A stretch of DNA of 64,000 nt from contig CADCHI010000009.1 in assembly GCA_902801165.1 (NCBI GenBank), positions 1 to 64,000 of the forward strand. The letters run 5' to 3'. A program made the translations under genes and the position numbers. The notes beneath the pieces were generated by a model, which saw nothing but the letters and a program-made list of their open reading frames with translations, made no database searches and was not told the DNA's origin. Origin of the DNA: an uncultured Eubacteriales bacterium. GTDB taxonomy: Bacteria; Bacillota; Clostridia; Christensenellales; Aristaeellaceae. Position 1 is the first letter of the stretch, and every line of letters begins with the position of its first letter. Positions 1 through 7,945 of the stretch are shown here, piece by piece.

Positions 1-149
1 GAAACCTGGAGGATCAGCGGAGCGCGCTTCTCGATCGCGGCCTCGGTGATGCCCTGGATGATCTCCATGTTGTTGACGTTGAAAGCGCCGATGGCGTAGC
101 CGCCGTCGTAAGCCTTCTTGAACATCTCGGTGGAAGTAACAAGAGCCAT
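1..149 (-). CDS. fba: Fructose-bisphosphate aldolase class II, N-terminus only
   Basis: Only the first 49 codons are in the window; the gene continues beyond position 1. The translation begins MALVTSTEMFKKAYDGGYAI and continues with GAFNVNNMEIIQGITEAA, the conserved opening of class II (zinc) fructose-1,6-bisphosphate aldolases, which cleave FBP to DHAP and glyceraldehyde-3-phosphate in glycolysis and gluconeogenesis. An AGGAGTG ribosome-binding site lies just upstream of the ATG at 149, and a good sigma-A promoter sits at 181-209. It is the first gene of its transcript. The family call is strong although the catalytic residues lie outside the window. Confidence 0.93.
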   Translation of the reverse strand, partial: MALVTSTEMFKKAYDGGYAIGAFNVNNMEIIQGITEAAIEKRAPLILQV

Positions 150-180
150 ATGAAACACTCCTTTTTAATAGGCTGGGTCA

Positions 181-209
181 ATTATACCAGCAACAGGGAA
201 TAAAATCAA
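181..209 (-). promoter_or_regulatory. Sigma-A promoter of fba
   Basis: On the minus strand TTGATT (-35, 204-209) and TATAAT (-10, 181-186) are separated by exactly 17 bp, about 30 bp ahead of the fba start codon. Confidence 0.8.
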
Positions 210-245
210 GATGCGATTTCGCCCTTACCGTGTCGAATGCCATCC

Positions 246-1511
246 TTAACCGTAAATTCCATGCATGTACAGGTTGAGGCTCTCCACCTTGCCGTCCTTC
301 GCGGAAACCTGCAGGTCGAGGTTGCGGGCGCTGTTGTAATAGGTGCTGGCGCTGCCGGACTTCTTGAGCAGCTGCCATCCCGAATTCAGCAGGGCCCCGT
401 TCACGTCCGTCGCGGACATTCCGCAGGAAATGCCGAAGAAGGTATAGCCCGACTGGTAGTTCACGGTGATGTCCTCAACGACGGCATTGCCGAGGGATTT
501 GGTGGCGCCGAACGCGATCAGGCGAAGGATGGGCTTGCTGTTCTTCCAGCTGCCGGAATGCAGGCCGAAGCAGTATTCGCCGTCCTGGGCGTAGGGGTTC
601 TTCGCGTCCTCCACCAGGCCCAGGCTGCTCTTGACCGTCTGGGCGTTCTGGCCGTAATACACGGACAGCTCGCGGTTGATCGGCGCCGCCTGCACGGTGA
701 AGGTGATGGTCATCTTGACCTTCTTGTTGCTGCTGGACGTCGCGGTGATCTTCGCCGTGCCCTTCTGCAGCGCGACCACGTTGCCGGCGGCATCCACCGT
801 AGCGACCTTGGTGTTGCTGCTCTTGTAGGTCAGGTCGTTCCGGGCCGTTTCAGGCTTCATCGTAAACGCCAGGGTCAGCGTGTCGCCCACCGTCATGGTC
901 TGCTTCTTGCCCATCGCGATGGCCAGGCCCGTGGGCTTGTAGGGGTCCACCACCGTCACGGCGATGGTCGCCTTCTTCTTGTTGTGGGTCTGGACGGTGA
1001 TCTTCGCCTTGCCTTCCTTCAGCGCCGTCACGGTGCCGTTGGCGTCCACGGTGGCGATCTTCGCCTTGCTGCTCTTCCAAGTCAGGGTCGCCTTCGCCGT
1101 CTCGGGCTCCAGCGCCGTGCCCAGCGTCAGCGTCCCGCCCAGGTTGATCGTCACCGCCTTGCCCTGGCTGATCGACACCTTGGTGGGCTTGTACGGGTCC
1201 ACCACCTTGATCTTCACCTTGGCGGACTTGCCGCCCGCCTTCGCGGTGATGGTGGCCGTGCCCTCCGCCGAGGTCGTCACCAGGCCGTCGGCGGTCACTT
1301 GGGCGACCTTCGCCTTGCTGCTCGACCACTTCACCGCCGCCTCCGGCGTGACCGTCGCCGCCAGCTTCAGCGTCTCGCCCAGGCTCAGCGTGACCGTGCC
1401 CTTGTGAGACAGTGCGATCGTCGTCTTGCCCTTCGTCGCCGCCAGCGCGGGCGTCCAAACCAGGGACAATACCAGCAGCAGCGCGAGTACGAGGCTGAAT
1501 GCCTTCTTCAT
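246..1511 (-). CDS. Secreted protein with three BIG_2-type Ig-like domains
   Basis: A 421-residue protein with a clear Sec signal peptide (residues 1-24, ending PALAA). Three tandem bacterial Ig-like (group 2) domains of about 85 residues follow. Each carries the family signatures 'W/YKSSxxKVAxVxxxGxVxAxxxGxAxIT' and a linker built on 'VDPYKPT'. They span roughly residues 28-108, 112-193 and 197-276. The last 140 residues form a separate C-terminal domain I cannot name, containing 'GYTFFGISCGMSATDVN'. BIG_2 domains usually mediate cell-surface adhesion or spacing; no sortase motif or SLH domain is seen, so the protein may be freely secreted. It has its own promoter and an AAAAGGGGG ribosome-binding site, and is convergent with nothing on the 3' side except fba's upstream region. 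Confidence 0.85.
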   Translation of the reverse strand: MKKAFSLVLALLLVLSLVWTPALAATKGKTTIALSHKGTVTLSLGETLKLAATVTPEAAVKWSSSKAKVAQVTADGLVTTSAEGTATITAKAGGKSAKVKIKVVDPYKPTKVSISQGKAVTINLGGTLTLGTALEPETAKATLTWKSSKAKIATVDANGTVTALKEGKAKITVQTHNKKKATIAVTVVDPYKPTGLAIAMGKKQTMTVGDTLTLAFTMKPETARNDLTYKSSNTKVATVDAAGNVVALQKGTAKITATSSSNKKVKMTITFTVQAAPINRELSVYYGQNAQTVKSSLGLVEDAKNPYAQDGEYCFGLHSGSWKNSKPILRLIAFGATKSLGNAVVEDITVNYQSGYTFFGISCGMSATDVNGALLNSGWQLLKKSGSASTYYNSARNLDLQVSAKDGKVESLNLYMHGIYG

Positions 1512-1548
1512 TATAGTATTCCCCCTTTTGTAATTATATCCTACGATA

Positions 1549-1578
1549 AGTATACAACAGACAAACCGCCGACTTCAA
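1549..1578 (-). promoter_or_regulatory. Probable promoter of the Ig-like protein gene
   Basis: Minus-strand TTGAAG (1573-1578) and TATACT (1549-1554) with an 18-bp spacer, 38 bp ahead of the start codon at 1511. It is back to back with the promoter at 1633-1661. Confidence 0.55.
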
Positions 1579-1632
1579 GCCCTTTGCCATCGAAATATAA
1601 CGCAACCGTTCGCTTTCTTAATGGGTTTGGGT

Positions 1633-1661
1633 TTGACGAACCCCTAAAACAGGCGTATACT
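1633..1661 (+). promoter_or_regulatory. Sigma-A promoter of the TIM-barrel gene
   Basis: TTGACG (1633-1638), a 17-bp spacer and TATACT (1656-1661), ending about 40 bp before the coding region at 1700. Confidence 0.8.
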
Positions 1662-1699
1662 GACAGAATAGAGAGATATTCACCAAAGGGGGTGTGCCC

Positions 1700-2464
1700 G
1701 TGCTGTCCATCGGCATTTGCACCGACTTTATCAACCTGCCCGACGTTTCCCGCCTGGGCTATGACTACGTGGAGCTGCCGCTGGCGGAGCTGGCCGCCCT
1801 GACCGAGTCGGAATTCCAGGAATTCGTCGCCTATGCTGAGGGCTGCGGCCTGCGCGTGGCCGCCTGCCGGCACATGCTGCCGGAGGACCTGCCCGTCACC
1901 GGGCCGAAGGTCAACGCCACGGCGCTGCACGGCTACCTGAGCCACGCCCTGGGCCGCGCCCAGCGGCTGGGCGTGAAGGTGGTGACGCTGGACTGCGTCC
2001 GCGCCGCCGGGGATGATTACGCCTTCGCCTGCCGCCAGCTGGGCAACTTCCTGCGCCTGACCCAGGGCCACGCCAAGGAGTGCGGCCTGGTGGTGGCGCT
2101 GGAGCCGATGCGCAAGGCCGACGGCAGCCTGCTGAGCCTGGTGTCCGAGGCCACGCTGATCTCGGGCCTGCTGCAGCTGGACAACATCGCCGTGTCCGCC
2201 CACTGGGGCGCCATGGCCATGGCCTCCGAGCCGCCGGGAACCCTGCGCCGGGCCGCGCCGCTGCTGCGCCACGTCCACGTGGAAAACGCCCTGACCCGCC
2301 GCCTGCCCCGCCCCGGGGACGGCGAGGACTACGCCCGGCTGACCCGGGTGCTGGAGGACATCGGCTACATCGGCGGCGTCAGCCTGTGCGGCGAGATCAC
2401 CGGGACCTTCGCCCGGGACGCCGCCGCGGCCCTTGACTGTATCCGAAGCGCGGCACAGGCGTAA
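1700..2464 (+). CDS. Sugar phosphate isomerase/epimerase-like TIM-barrel protein
   Basis: About 254 residues. The protein reads as an AP-endonuclease-2/xylose-isomerase-like barrel: an N-terminal 'SIGICTDFINLPDVSRLGYDYVEL' strand-helix, a central 'GVKVVTLDCVRAAGDDY' strand, 'GLVVALEPM' with the metal-ligand Glu, 'SAHWGAMAMASEPP', 'RHVHVENA' and 'IGYIGGVSLCGEI' near the end. These positions match the Glu/His/Glu metal site of the family, which isomerises or epimerises sugars. The substrate cannot be told. GTG at 1694 lies only 1 nt from the GGGGG ribosome-binding site, whereas GTG at 1700 is 7 nt away, so 1700 is preferred. The gene is monocistronic or reads through into trkA. Confidence 0.8.
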   Translation: MLSIGICTDFINLPDVSRLGYDYVELPLAELAALTESEFQEFVAYAEGCGLRVAACRHMLPEDLPVTGPKVNATALHGYLSHALGRAQRLGVKVVTLDCVRAAGDDYAFACRQLGNFLRLTQGHAKECGLVVALEPMRKADGSLLSLVSEATLISGLLQLDNIAVSAHWGAMAMASEPPGTLRRAAPLLRHVHVENALTRRLPRPGDGEDYARLTRVLEDIGYIGGVSLCGEITGTFARDAAAALDCIRSAAQA

Positions 2465-2492
2465 ATCGGCGGAAGCGCCGGGGCATTCAAAA

Positions 2493-2555
2493 CTCCACAC
2501 TCCACACTCCACACTTCACACTCCACACTTCACACTCCACACTTCACACTCCACG
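2493..2555. repeat. Heptamer tandem array, unit CTYCACA, 9 copies
   Basis: Nine perfectly phased 7-bp units, alternating CTCCACA and CTTCACA, fill the gap between the epimerase-like gene and trkA and end 3-4 bp before the trkA ribosome-binding site (AAGAGGTG). Confidence 0.95.
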
Positions 2556-2571
2556 CTCAAGAGGTGCTTTC

Positions 2572-3942
2572 ATGAACATCATCATCGTCGGCAACGGCAA
2601 GGTGGGCTACACGCTGGCCCAGTACCTGTCAAAGGACGGCCACGACATCACCATACTGGACAAGAGCAAGCCCGCGCTGAACCGGGCCAGCGAGACGCTG
2701 GACGTAATGTGCGTGCAGGGCAACGGCGCCAATGTCAAGACCCTGATCGAGGCCGGCGTGGAGACGGCAGACGTTATCATCGCCGTCACCGGCAACGACG
2801 AGCTGAACATGGTCTGCTGTCTGGCGGCCAAGCAGCTGGGCGCCCAGTATTCCATCGCCCGCATCCGGGACCCGGAGTACACCGAGAGCCTGACGCTGCT
2901 GCAAAAGAAGTTGGACATCGACCAGGTGATCAACCCGGAGCGCGCCACGGCCCAGGAGATCTCCCGCCTGCTGCGCTTCCCCTTCGCCATCAACATCGAG
3001 AGCTTCGCCCACGGCCGGGTGGAGATGGTCGAGTTCCGCACCGAGGACCGGGACCCCATCCTCAACACGCCCCTGTCCCGGCTGCACAGCCGCTATCCTC
3101 GCATCCAGTTCACGGCGGTGCAGCGCAACGGCAGCGCCTTCATCCCGGACGGCTCCAGCGTGCTGCTGCCCGGCGACCGGGTGTACGCCACCGGCGACCG
3201 GGAGTCCGTCACCAAGTTCTTCAAGCAGCTGGGCAAGGACACCCAGCGCCTGAAGTCCGCGCTGCTCATCGGCGGCGGCCACATCTCCTACTACCTGGCG
3301 AAGATCATCGCCGGCATGGGCGTCTACCTGCGCATGATCGAGATCGACGAGAAGAAGTGCCTGCGCCTGGCGGACCAGCTGGACGGCGTGATGATCATCA
3401 ACGCCGACGGCACCGACCAGGAGGTGCTGGAATCCGAGAACGTGGGCGACTGCGGCGCGCTGATCTGCCTGACCAACCGCGACGAGGAGAACCTGATCAC
3501 CGGCCTGTACGGCGCGCGCCACGGCGTGAAGAAGGTCATCGTCAAGGTCAACCGCCTGAACGCCATGGACGTGATGGAGGACCTGGGCATCGACTGCGCC
3601 GTCAGCCCGAAGCTGACCACCGCCAACGCCATCCTGCGCTCGGTGCGCGCGCTGAACAACAGCCGCGACTCCGTGGTGGAGAAGGTCTACGGCATGCTGG
3701 GCGGCCAGGTCGAGGCCTATGAGTTCACCGCCCTGGAGGGCGCCGCCTACCTGAACATTCCGCTGAACCAGCTGAACATCCGCAAGGGCATTCTGGTGTC
3801 CGTGCTGGTGCGGGAGCGCAAGTGCATCATCCCCTTCGGCGGCGACCACATCGAGGCGGGCGACACCGTCATACTCATCGCAAAATCCGGCACCGTCGTG
3901 AACCTCGAGGATGCCTTCGACCTTTCGGAGATCAGAAGATGA
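2572..3942 (+). CDS. trkA: Trk potassium uptake NAD-binding protein TrkA
   Basis: 456 residues, the usual length. It has two tandem RCK modules: a first Rossmann fold starting MNIIIVGNGKVGYTLAQYLS (GxGxxG nucleotide-binding loop) with the acidic 'LDKSKP' at the end of beta-2, and a second starting near residue 228 with 'LLIGGGHISYYLA'. Each is followed by a TrkA-C domain; the C-terminal one ends near residue 450 ('GDTVILIAKSGTV'). TrkA is the cytoplasmic NAD(H)/nucleotide-gated ring that controls the TrkH K+ channel. Its stop overlaps the trkH start (ATGA), so the two are translationally coupled. The start ATG at 2572 follows AAGAGGTG. Confidence 0.95.
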   Translation: MNIIIVGNGKVGYTLAQYLSKDGHDITILDKSKPALNRASETLDVMCVQGNGANVKTLIEAGVETADVIIAVTGNDELNMVCCLAAKQLGAQYSIARIRDPEYTESLTLLQKKLDIDQVINPERATAQEISRLLRFPFAINIESFAHGRVEMVEFRTEDRDPILNTPLSRLHSRYPRIQFTAVQRNGSAFIPDGSSVLLPGDRVYATGDRESVTKFFKQLGKDTQRLKSALLIGGGHISYYLAKIIAGMGVYLRMIEIDEKKCLRLADQLDGVMIINADGTDQEVLESENVGDCGALICLTNRDEENLITGLYGARHGVKKVIVKVNRLNAMDVMEDLGIDCAVSPKLTTANAILRSVRALNNSRDSVVEKVYGMLGGQVEAYEFTALEGAAYLNIPLNQLNIRKGILVSVLVRERKCIIPFGGDHIEAGDTVILIAKSGTVVNLEDAFDLSEIRR

Positions 3943-5381
3943 ACAAGCGATTGATCCTGCACCTGGTGGGCAACGTGGTGCGCGTGTGCGGCGCGCTGAT
4001 GGCGCTGCCGCTGATCGTGTCGCTGCTGCTGCGCAGCGGGGACACCCTGGCCCTGCTGGTTTCCATGCTCATCGCCCTGGCGGTGGGCACGGCCCTCGCC
4101 CTGGTCCAGCCCCGGCGGGACACCCTGCGCGCCCGGGAGGGCTTCGCCATCGTCGCTTTCAGCTGGATCGTGGTCTCCTTCCTGGGGGGCCTGCCCTTCT
4201 ACTTCAGCGGCTACGTGCCCTCGCTGGTGGACTGCTTCTTTGAGACCGTCTCCGGCTTCACCACCACCGGCGCGACGATCCTCACCGACGTGGAGGCCCT
4301 GCCCAAGGGCCTGCTGTTCTGGCGCAGCTTCACCCACTGGGCGGGCGGCATGGGCGTGCTGGTGCTCTCCCTGGCGCTGATCCCCAAGATGGGCGCGCGC
4401 TCCATCCACCTGATGCGGGCGGAGTCCCCCGGCCCCTCCACCGACAAGCTGGTGCCCCGGGTAGCCAACAACGCCAAGATCCTCTACGGCATCTACGTGG
4501 GCCTGTCCGTGCTGATGGTCATAGCTCTGCTGCTGTGCCGGATGAACCTTTACGACGCGCTGGTGCACATGTTCGGCGCGGCGGGCACCGGCGGTTTCGG
4601 CACCTACGGCGACAGCATCGCCCACTTCAACAGCGCCGCCGTGGACATCGTCGTCGGCGTGTTCATGGCGCTGTTCGGCGTCAACTTCTCACTGTACTAC
4701 TTCCTGCTGCACCGCAACTGGAAGGCCGCCCTCGGCAACAGCGAGCTGCGCTGCTACGTCGGCATACTGCTGGGCGTCAGCGGCATCGTGGCGCTCAACA
4801 TCATGCCGCTGTACAACGGCAACTTCTTCACCGCGCTGCGCTACAGCTTCTTCCAGGCCTCCTCCATCATGACCACCACCGGCTACGCCACGGCGGACTT
4901 CGACCTGTGGCCCCAGCTGAGCCGCACGCTGCTGGTGATACTGATGTTCATCGGCGCCAGCGCCGGCTCCACCGGCGGCGGCATCAAGGTGGTGCGCGTG
5001 CAGCTGCTGCTCAAGAGCATGGTCCGCGACATCCGCCGCACTGTGCACCCCAAGTCCGTCAACACCGTCAAGCTGGACGGCCACACCGTGGACGAAGGCA
5101 TCCTCAGCGGCGTCGAGGGCTTCTTCTTCGCCTACATGCTGATCCTGCTGCTGGCGACGGTCATCGTCTCCCTGGACGGCTTCTCCTTCGAGACCAACTT
5201 CACCGCCGTGGTGGCCACGCTGTCCAACATCGGCCCCGGCCTGGGCATGGTGGGCCCCACCGGCAACTTCGCCGCCTTCAGCGACCTGAGCAAGCTGGTG
5301 CTGAGCATGTGCATGCTCATCGGCAGGCTGGAGATCTTCCCCATCCTGATGCTCTTCGCCCCCAGCGCGTGGAAGCGGTAA
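3939..5381 (+). CDS. trkH: Trk-type potassium channel subunit TrkH
   Basis: 480-residue multi-pass membrane protein of the TrkH/KtrB superfamily, a K+ uptake channel gated by TrkA. The four pseudo-repeated selectivity filters are visible: 'SGFTTTGATIL', 'GAAGTGGFGTYG', 'SSIMTTTGYATADF' and 'LSNIGPGLGMVGPTG'. The intramembrane 'GASAGSTGGGIKVVR' gating/loop motif lies between filters 3 and 4. The protein ends 'GRLEIFPILMLFAPSAWKR', typical of the family. A longer in-frame ATG at 3822 lies inside trkA and was rejected in favour of the ATG at 3939 that overlaps the trkA stop. Confidence 0.95.
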   Translation: MNKRLILHLVGNVVRVCGALMALPLIVSLLLRSGDTLALLVSMLIALAVGTALALVQPRRDTLRAREGFAIVAFSWIVVSFLGGLPFYFSGYVPSLVDCFFETVSGFTTTGATILTDVEALPKGLLFWRSFTHWAGGMGVLVLSLALIPKMGARSIHLMRAESPGPSTDKLVPRVANNAKILYGIYVGLSVLMVIALLLCRMNLYDALVHMFGAAGTGGFGTYGDSIAHFNSAAVDIVVGVFMALFGVNFSLYYFLLHRNWKAALGNSELRCYVGILLGVSGIVALNIMPLYNGNFFTALRYSFFQASSIMTTTGYATADFDLWPQLSRTLLVILMFIGASAGSTGGGIKVVRVQLLLKSMVRDIRRTVHPKSVNTVKLDGHTVDEGILSGVEGFFFAYMLILLLATVIVSLDGFSFETNFTAVVATLSNIGPGLGMVGPTGNFAAFSDLSKLVLSMCMLIGRLEIFPILMLFAPSAWKR

Positions 5382-5400
5382 TAATATACTAATCGCAATT

Positions 5401-5425
5401 CGGGCGGCGTCAATGACGCCGCCCG
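5401..5425 (+). terminator. Hairpin after trkH
   Basis: An 11-bp GC-rich stem (CGGGCGGCGTC / GACGCCGCCCG) with a 3-nt AAT loop, 20 bp past the trkH stop. No U-tract follows, so termination here may be weak or Rho-assisted. Confidence 0.5.
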
Positions 5426-5483
5426 ATACACATAGGGTCTTTGCCGTACTGGCATAATATAAGACAAATCAGGAGGATTACCC

Positions 5484-5930
5484 ATGAAAGCAGAAGCCAT
5501 GAGTCCGCGTGCTGCAGATCGACCGCCCTTTACTTCAATCCTGTTCACCCTCCTGGGTGTCGTCAACATGGCAATCGCAGTATTTCCTTACTTACTTTTA
5601 ACTGTATTACTCAAGCAAATACTCGAAGAGATTGACCCCATGATACTGAATCTGATCGTCATTGCGGCTTGTGTAGCATGCGTCTTTTCAGGTTTGACCT
5701 GCTTTGCAATTGCTCGCATATTGGGCGATCTGCATGCAATTCGCGTCAATACAGAGGCTTATGAGATTTCCCGAGACCGAGAGGATTTTCGGGCAAACAT
5801 TCATGCTGCGGAGTATCTCGCTCGTCGCATAGAGGGCATCGTTTCTAATGCATGTAAAACCGCTCAGGTCGAAGATGAAACAGACTATGACGAGACAAAC
5901 GATTCATTTGAAGAAGACACAGATTATTGA
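5484..5930 (+). CDS. Orphan two-helix membrane protein with acidic tail
   Basis: 148 residues, not recognised. There are two hydrophobic segments (about residues 15-42 and 53-77), then a soluble helix rich in charged residues. The very acidic C-terminus ends 'DETDYDETNDSFEEDTDY'. A strong AGGAGG ribosome-binding site precedes the ATG at 5484. Base composition is clearly more AT-rich than in neighbouring genes and the codons are not biased to C/G in third position. With its place next to tRNA-Pro this suggests horizontal acquisition. The gene is followed by a hairpin terminator. No neighbour gives a functional hint. Confidence 0.7.
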   Translation: MKAEAMSPRAADRPPFTSILFTLLGVVNMAIAVFPYLLLTVLLKQILEEIDPMILNLIVIAACVACVFSGLTCFAIARILGDLHAIRVNTEAYEISRDREDFRANIHAAEYLARRIEGIVSNACKTAQVEDETDYDETNDSFEEDTDY

Positions 5931-5948
5931 AACCGTTTTTTTCGACCA

Positions 5949-5980
5949 AAAGCCCTGAAGCAACACATTTTCAGGGCTTT
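5949..5980. terminator. Bidirectional terminator between the orphan gene and tRNA-Pro
   Basis: An 11-bp stem AAAGCCCTGAA / TTCAGGGCTTT with a 10-nt loop. The arms end in A- and T-runs on both strands, so it can terminate the orphan gene (+) and the tRNA transcript (-). Confidence 0.75.
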
Positions 5981-5991
5981 AGCATACAAAT

Positions 5992-6015
5992 ACCCGAGGT
6001 CTTGCAACCTCGGGT
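5992..6015 (-). terminator. Hairpin just downstream of tRNA-Pro
   Basis: A 9-bp stem (ACCCGAGGT / ACCTCGGGT) with a 6-nt loop begins 4 bp past the tRNA CCA end on the minus strand. Confidence 0.65.
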
Positions 6016-6018
6016 TTG

Positions 6019-6095
6019 TGGTCTGGGTGGAGAGATTTGAACTCTCGGCCTCTTGAACCCCATTCAAGCACGCTACCAAACTGCGCTACACCCAG
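6019..6095 (-). tRNA. tRNA-Pro (anticodon GGG)
   Basis: Read on the minus strand this folds as a 77-nt tRNA. The acceptor stem is CTGGGTG/CACCCAG, the D arm is GCGC..GCGT, the anticodon stem is CTTGA/TCAAG with loop ATGGGGT (anticodon GGG), and the T arm is GAGAG-TTCAAAT-CTCTC. The discriminator is A and the 3' CCA is encoded. The resulting ACCA end is complementary to the TGGT of the proS T-box at about 28677-28681. It has a consensus promoter and its own terminator. Confidence 0.96.
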
Positions 6096-6155
6096 ATATT
6101 CAATTGTCTTGGGGATCACGTTCCCAATGGGCTGTGCTCCTTCAGAACGAGATAT

Positions 6156-6184
6156 ATTATACTACTTCCCACCCCGGTTGTCAA
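6156..6184 (-). promoter_or_regulatory. Consensus promoter of tRNA-Pro
   Basis: Perfect TTGACA (6179-6184) and TATAAT (6156-6161) on the minus strand with a 17-bp spacer, about 60 bp ahead of the mature tRNA. Confidence 0.9.
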
Positions 6185-6303
6185 GGCTGATATGCACGTT
6201 TTGTGCCGATTCCGTTGTAAAGTTTTGTGACCTGCATTACTCCGGCTCGCGGCTGTCTTTTGCGGACGTCCGGCGGTCCTGGTACGCGCCGCCCGAATCG
6301 GGT

Positions 6304-6822
6304 CTATACGTAGTCCCGCCACTCCTCCCCCACCGGCTCGGTGTGGTGCAGATGTCCCTGGCCGGAGAGCCCCGGGAAGCCCTGCTGGCGCAGCGCCTCG
6401 TAGAGCACGATGGCCACGGAGTTGGACAGGTTCAGCGAGCGGGCGTCGGGCCGCATGGGGATGCGGACGCACTGGTCGTAGTGCTCGGCCAGCAGCTCCT
6501 CGTCCAGGCCCCGGGTCTCCCGGCCGAACACCAGGAAGTCGTCCGGCCCGTAGCTCGCGGCGCAGTAGTCCCTCGGCGCCTTGGTGGTGGCGTAGTGCAG
6601 CCGCGCGTCGGGATAGGCCGCCAGGAACGCCTCCCAGCTGGAGTGCACCTCGTAGGTCATCATGTGCCAGTAATCCAATCCGGCCCGCTTCAGGTACTTG
6701 TCGCTCAGCTCGAAGCCCAGGGGCTCGATCAGGTGCAGCTTTGCCCCCGTGGCGGCGCAGGTGCGGGCGATGTTGCCCGTGTTCTGCGGGATCTCCGGAT
6801 TGACCAATACGATGTGCAGCAT
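6304..6822 (-). CDS. trmL: tRNA (cytidine(34)-2'-O)-methyltransferase TrmL
   Basis: 172-residue SPOUT-class methyltransferase of the TrmL/YibK/CspR family, which 2'-O-methylates the wobble base of some leucine tRNAs using SAM. Seen: start 'MLHIVLVNPEIPQNTGNIAR' (conserved N-terminal catalytic Arg region), 'FGRETRGLDEELL' and 'IPMRPDARSLNLSNSVAIVL', the last two forming the trefoil-knot SAM site. A GGAGG ribosome-binding site precedes the ATG at 6822. Length is standard. It stands alone between tRNA-Pro and a repeat region. Confidence 0.93.
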   Translation of the reverse strand: MLHIVLVNPEIPQNTGNIARTCAATGAKLHLIEPLGFELSDKYLKRAGLDYWHMMTYEVHSSWEAFLAAYPDARLHYATTKAPRDYCAASYGPDDFLVFGRETRGLDEELLAEHYDQCVRIPMRPDARSLNLSNSVAIVLYEALRQQGFPGLSGQGHLHHTEPVGEEWRDYV

Positions 6823-6925
6823 GCGCCGTCCTCCAATTTCTGTCGTTCTTTTTCCAAAGCGCCGCCGGCAGCTTGCAAATAACCGGCCCTGTGCCTCGCT
6901 TCGGCAAACTTCGGTACGTCCCGTT

Positions 6926-6966
6926 AATGATCCTTCGACTCCGCTGACGCTCCGCTCAGGATGACC
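6926..6966. repeat. Short dispersed repeat (GATCCTTCG...CAGGATGA type)
   Basis: A compact inverted module of the form ATGATCCTTCGACTCCG...CGCTCAGGATGACCTG. Related sequences occur at about 22884-22912, 49040-49109 and 57358-57475, so this is one copy of a dispersed intergenic repeat. Confidence 0.55.
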
Positions 6967-7034
6967 TGACCGGCGTCCCGCAGAGCATGTTCTTCAGGGC
7001 AGCAAATCCGCAGCCGCCGTTCCCCGGCTTCCTT

Positions 7035-7084
7035 CAATTCTCAATTCCCAATTCCCAATTTCTAATTCCTAACTCCTAATTCCC
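7035..7084. repeat. Heptamer array, unit close to CAATTCC/TAATTCC
   Basis: About seven 7-bp units (CAATTCT, CAATTCC, CAATTCC, CAATTTC, TAATTCC, TAACTCC, TAATTCC). The array overlaps the 3' end of the neighbouring minus-strand pseudouridine synthase gene and supplies its TAG stop codon. Confidence 0.85.
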
Positions 7085-7945
7085 CGAAATCCACTCCGGT
7101 GCCTTCGCCTCGAACACCCTTCCCCTGTACGCCTCCAGCGGGCTGTCCTTCGGCACCGTCAGCCGCTCGTGCCACAGGCACAGCTTCACCCCCGGCCAGC
7201 GGCGGTTGGCCTCCCGGTCGCCGTAGCGGTCGTCGCCCAGCAGCGGGTGGCCGAAGTCGGCCATGTGGGCTCGAAGCTGGTGAGTGCGCCCGGTGACGGG
7301 CTCCAGCAGCACGTGGTACAGCCCCGGCGCGGCGGCCTCCCCCACCCTGTAGCGGGTCCGGATGGGCTTCGCCCCCGGCGCGTCCCGGTGCAGCACCCGC
7401 ACCTCGGCCCGCCGCGCGTCCTTTTTCAGCCAAGCGTCCAGCGTGCCCTCCGTCCGCTCAAAGCGGCCCAGCGCCAGCGCGTGGTACTGCTTGCGCACAC
7501 CGTGGGCCTGGAAGGCCCGGAAGGCCTGGTCCCAGACCTCGCCGTCCGCGGCGGCCAACACGATGCCTCCGGTCTGGGCATCCAGTCGGTGGCACAGCCG
7601 CGCCTTCGGCCAGCGCCGGCACAGGCGGGTCAGCAGCGTGTCCGCTCCGACGCCGTCCTGGTCCACGTCCACCGGCAGGCCCTGGGGCTTCACGGCCACG
7701 ATCAGCCTGTCGTCGGTCCACAGGATCTCCGGCAGGGGCTCCAGCCAGTCCGCGCCAATGTACAGCGTCAGCGCGTCGCCGCCCCGGACGGCGGCATCCG
7801 CGCCGCTGCGGACGCCGTTGATCCGCACGTCCTTCTTTTTCAGGGCCTCCCGGACCAGCCGGCCCGGCAGCAGCGGCCAGGCCCGGCGCAGGTACTTCTC
7901 CAGCGGCATGGCCGGCACATTCTCCGGCACGCGATGCTCGGTCAT
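7076..7945 (-). CDS. RluA-family pseudouridine synthase with S4 domain
   Basis: 289 residues. The N-terminus (residues 14-65) is an S4 RNA-binding module ('PLEKYLRRAWPLLPGRLVREALKKKDVRINGV'). The catalytic domain has the motif 'CHRLDAQTGGIVL' with the active-site Asp (the usual HRLDxxTSG with the Ser replaced by Gly), then 'KQYHALALG' and 'GRTHQLRAHMADFGHPLLGDDRYG'. It isomerises specific uridines in rRNA or tRNA; the target cannot be told. The ATG overlaps the yigZ stop (ATGA), so it is the last gene of a three-gene minus-strand operon. The stop codon lies inside a heptamer repeat, so the last residues may have been changed by repeat expansion. Confidence 0.9.
   Translation of the reverse strand: MTEHRVPENVPAMPLEKYLRRAWPLLPGRLVREALKKKDVRINGVRSGADAAVRGGDALTLYIGADWLEPLPEILWTDDRLIVAVKPQGLPVDVDQDGVGADTLLTRLCRRWPKARLCHRLDAQTGGIVLAAADGEVWDQAFRAFQAHGVRKQYHALALGRFERTEGTLDAWLKKDARRAEVRVLHRDAPGAKPIRTRYRVGEAAAPGLYHVLLEPVTGRTHQLRAHMADFGHPLLGDDRYGDREANRRWPGVKLCLWHERLTVPKDSPLEAYRGRVFEAKAPEWISGN

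Noticed and set aside
3822..3938. Longer start for TrkH
   Set aside because: It would add 39 residues inside trkA without similarity; ATG 3939 overlaps the trkA stop and matches the family.
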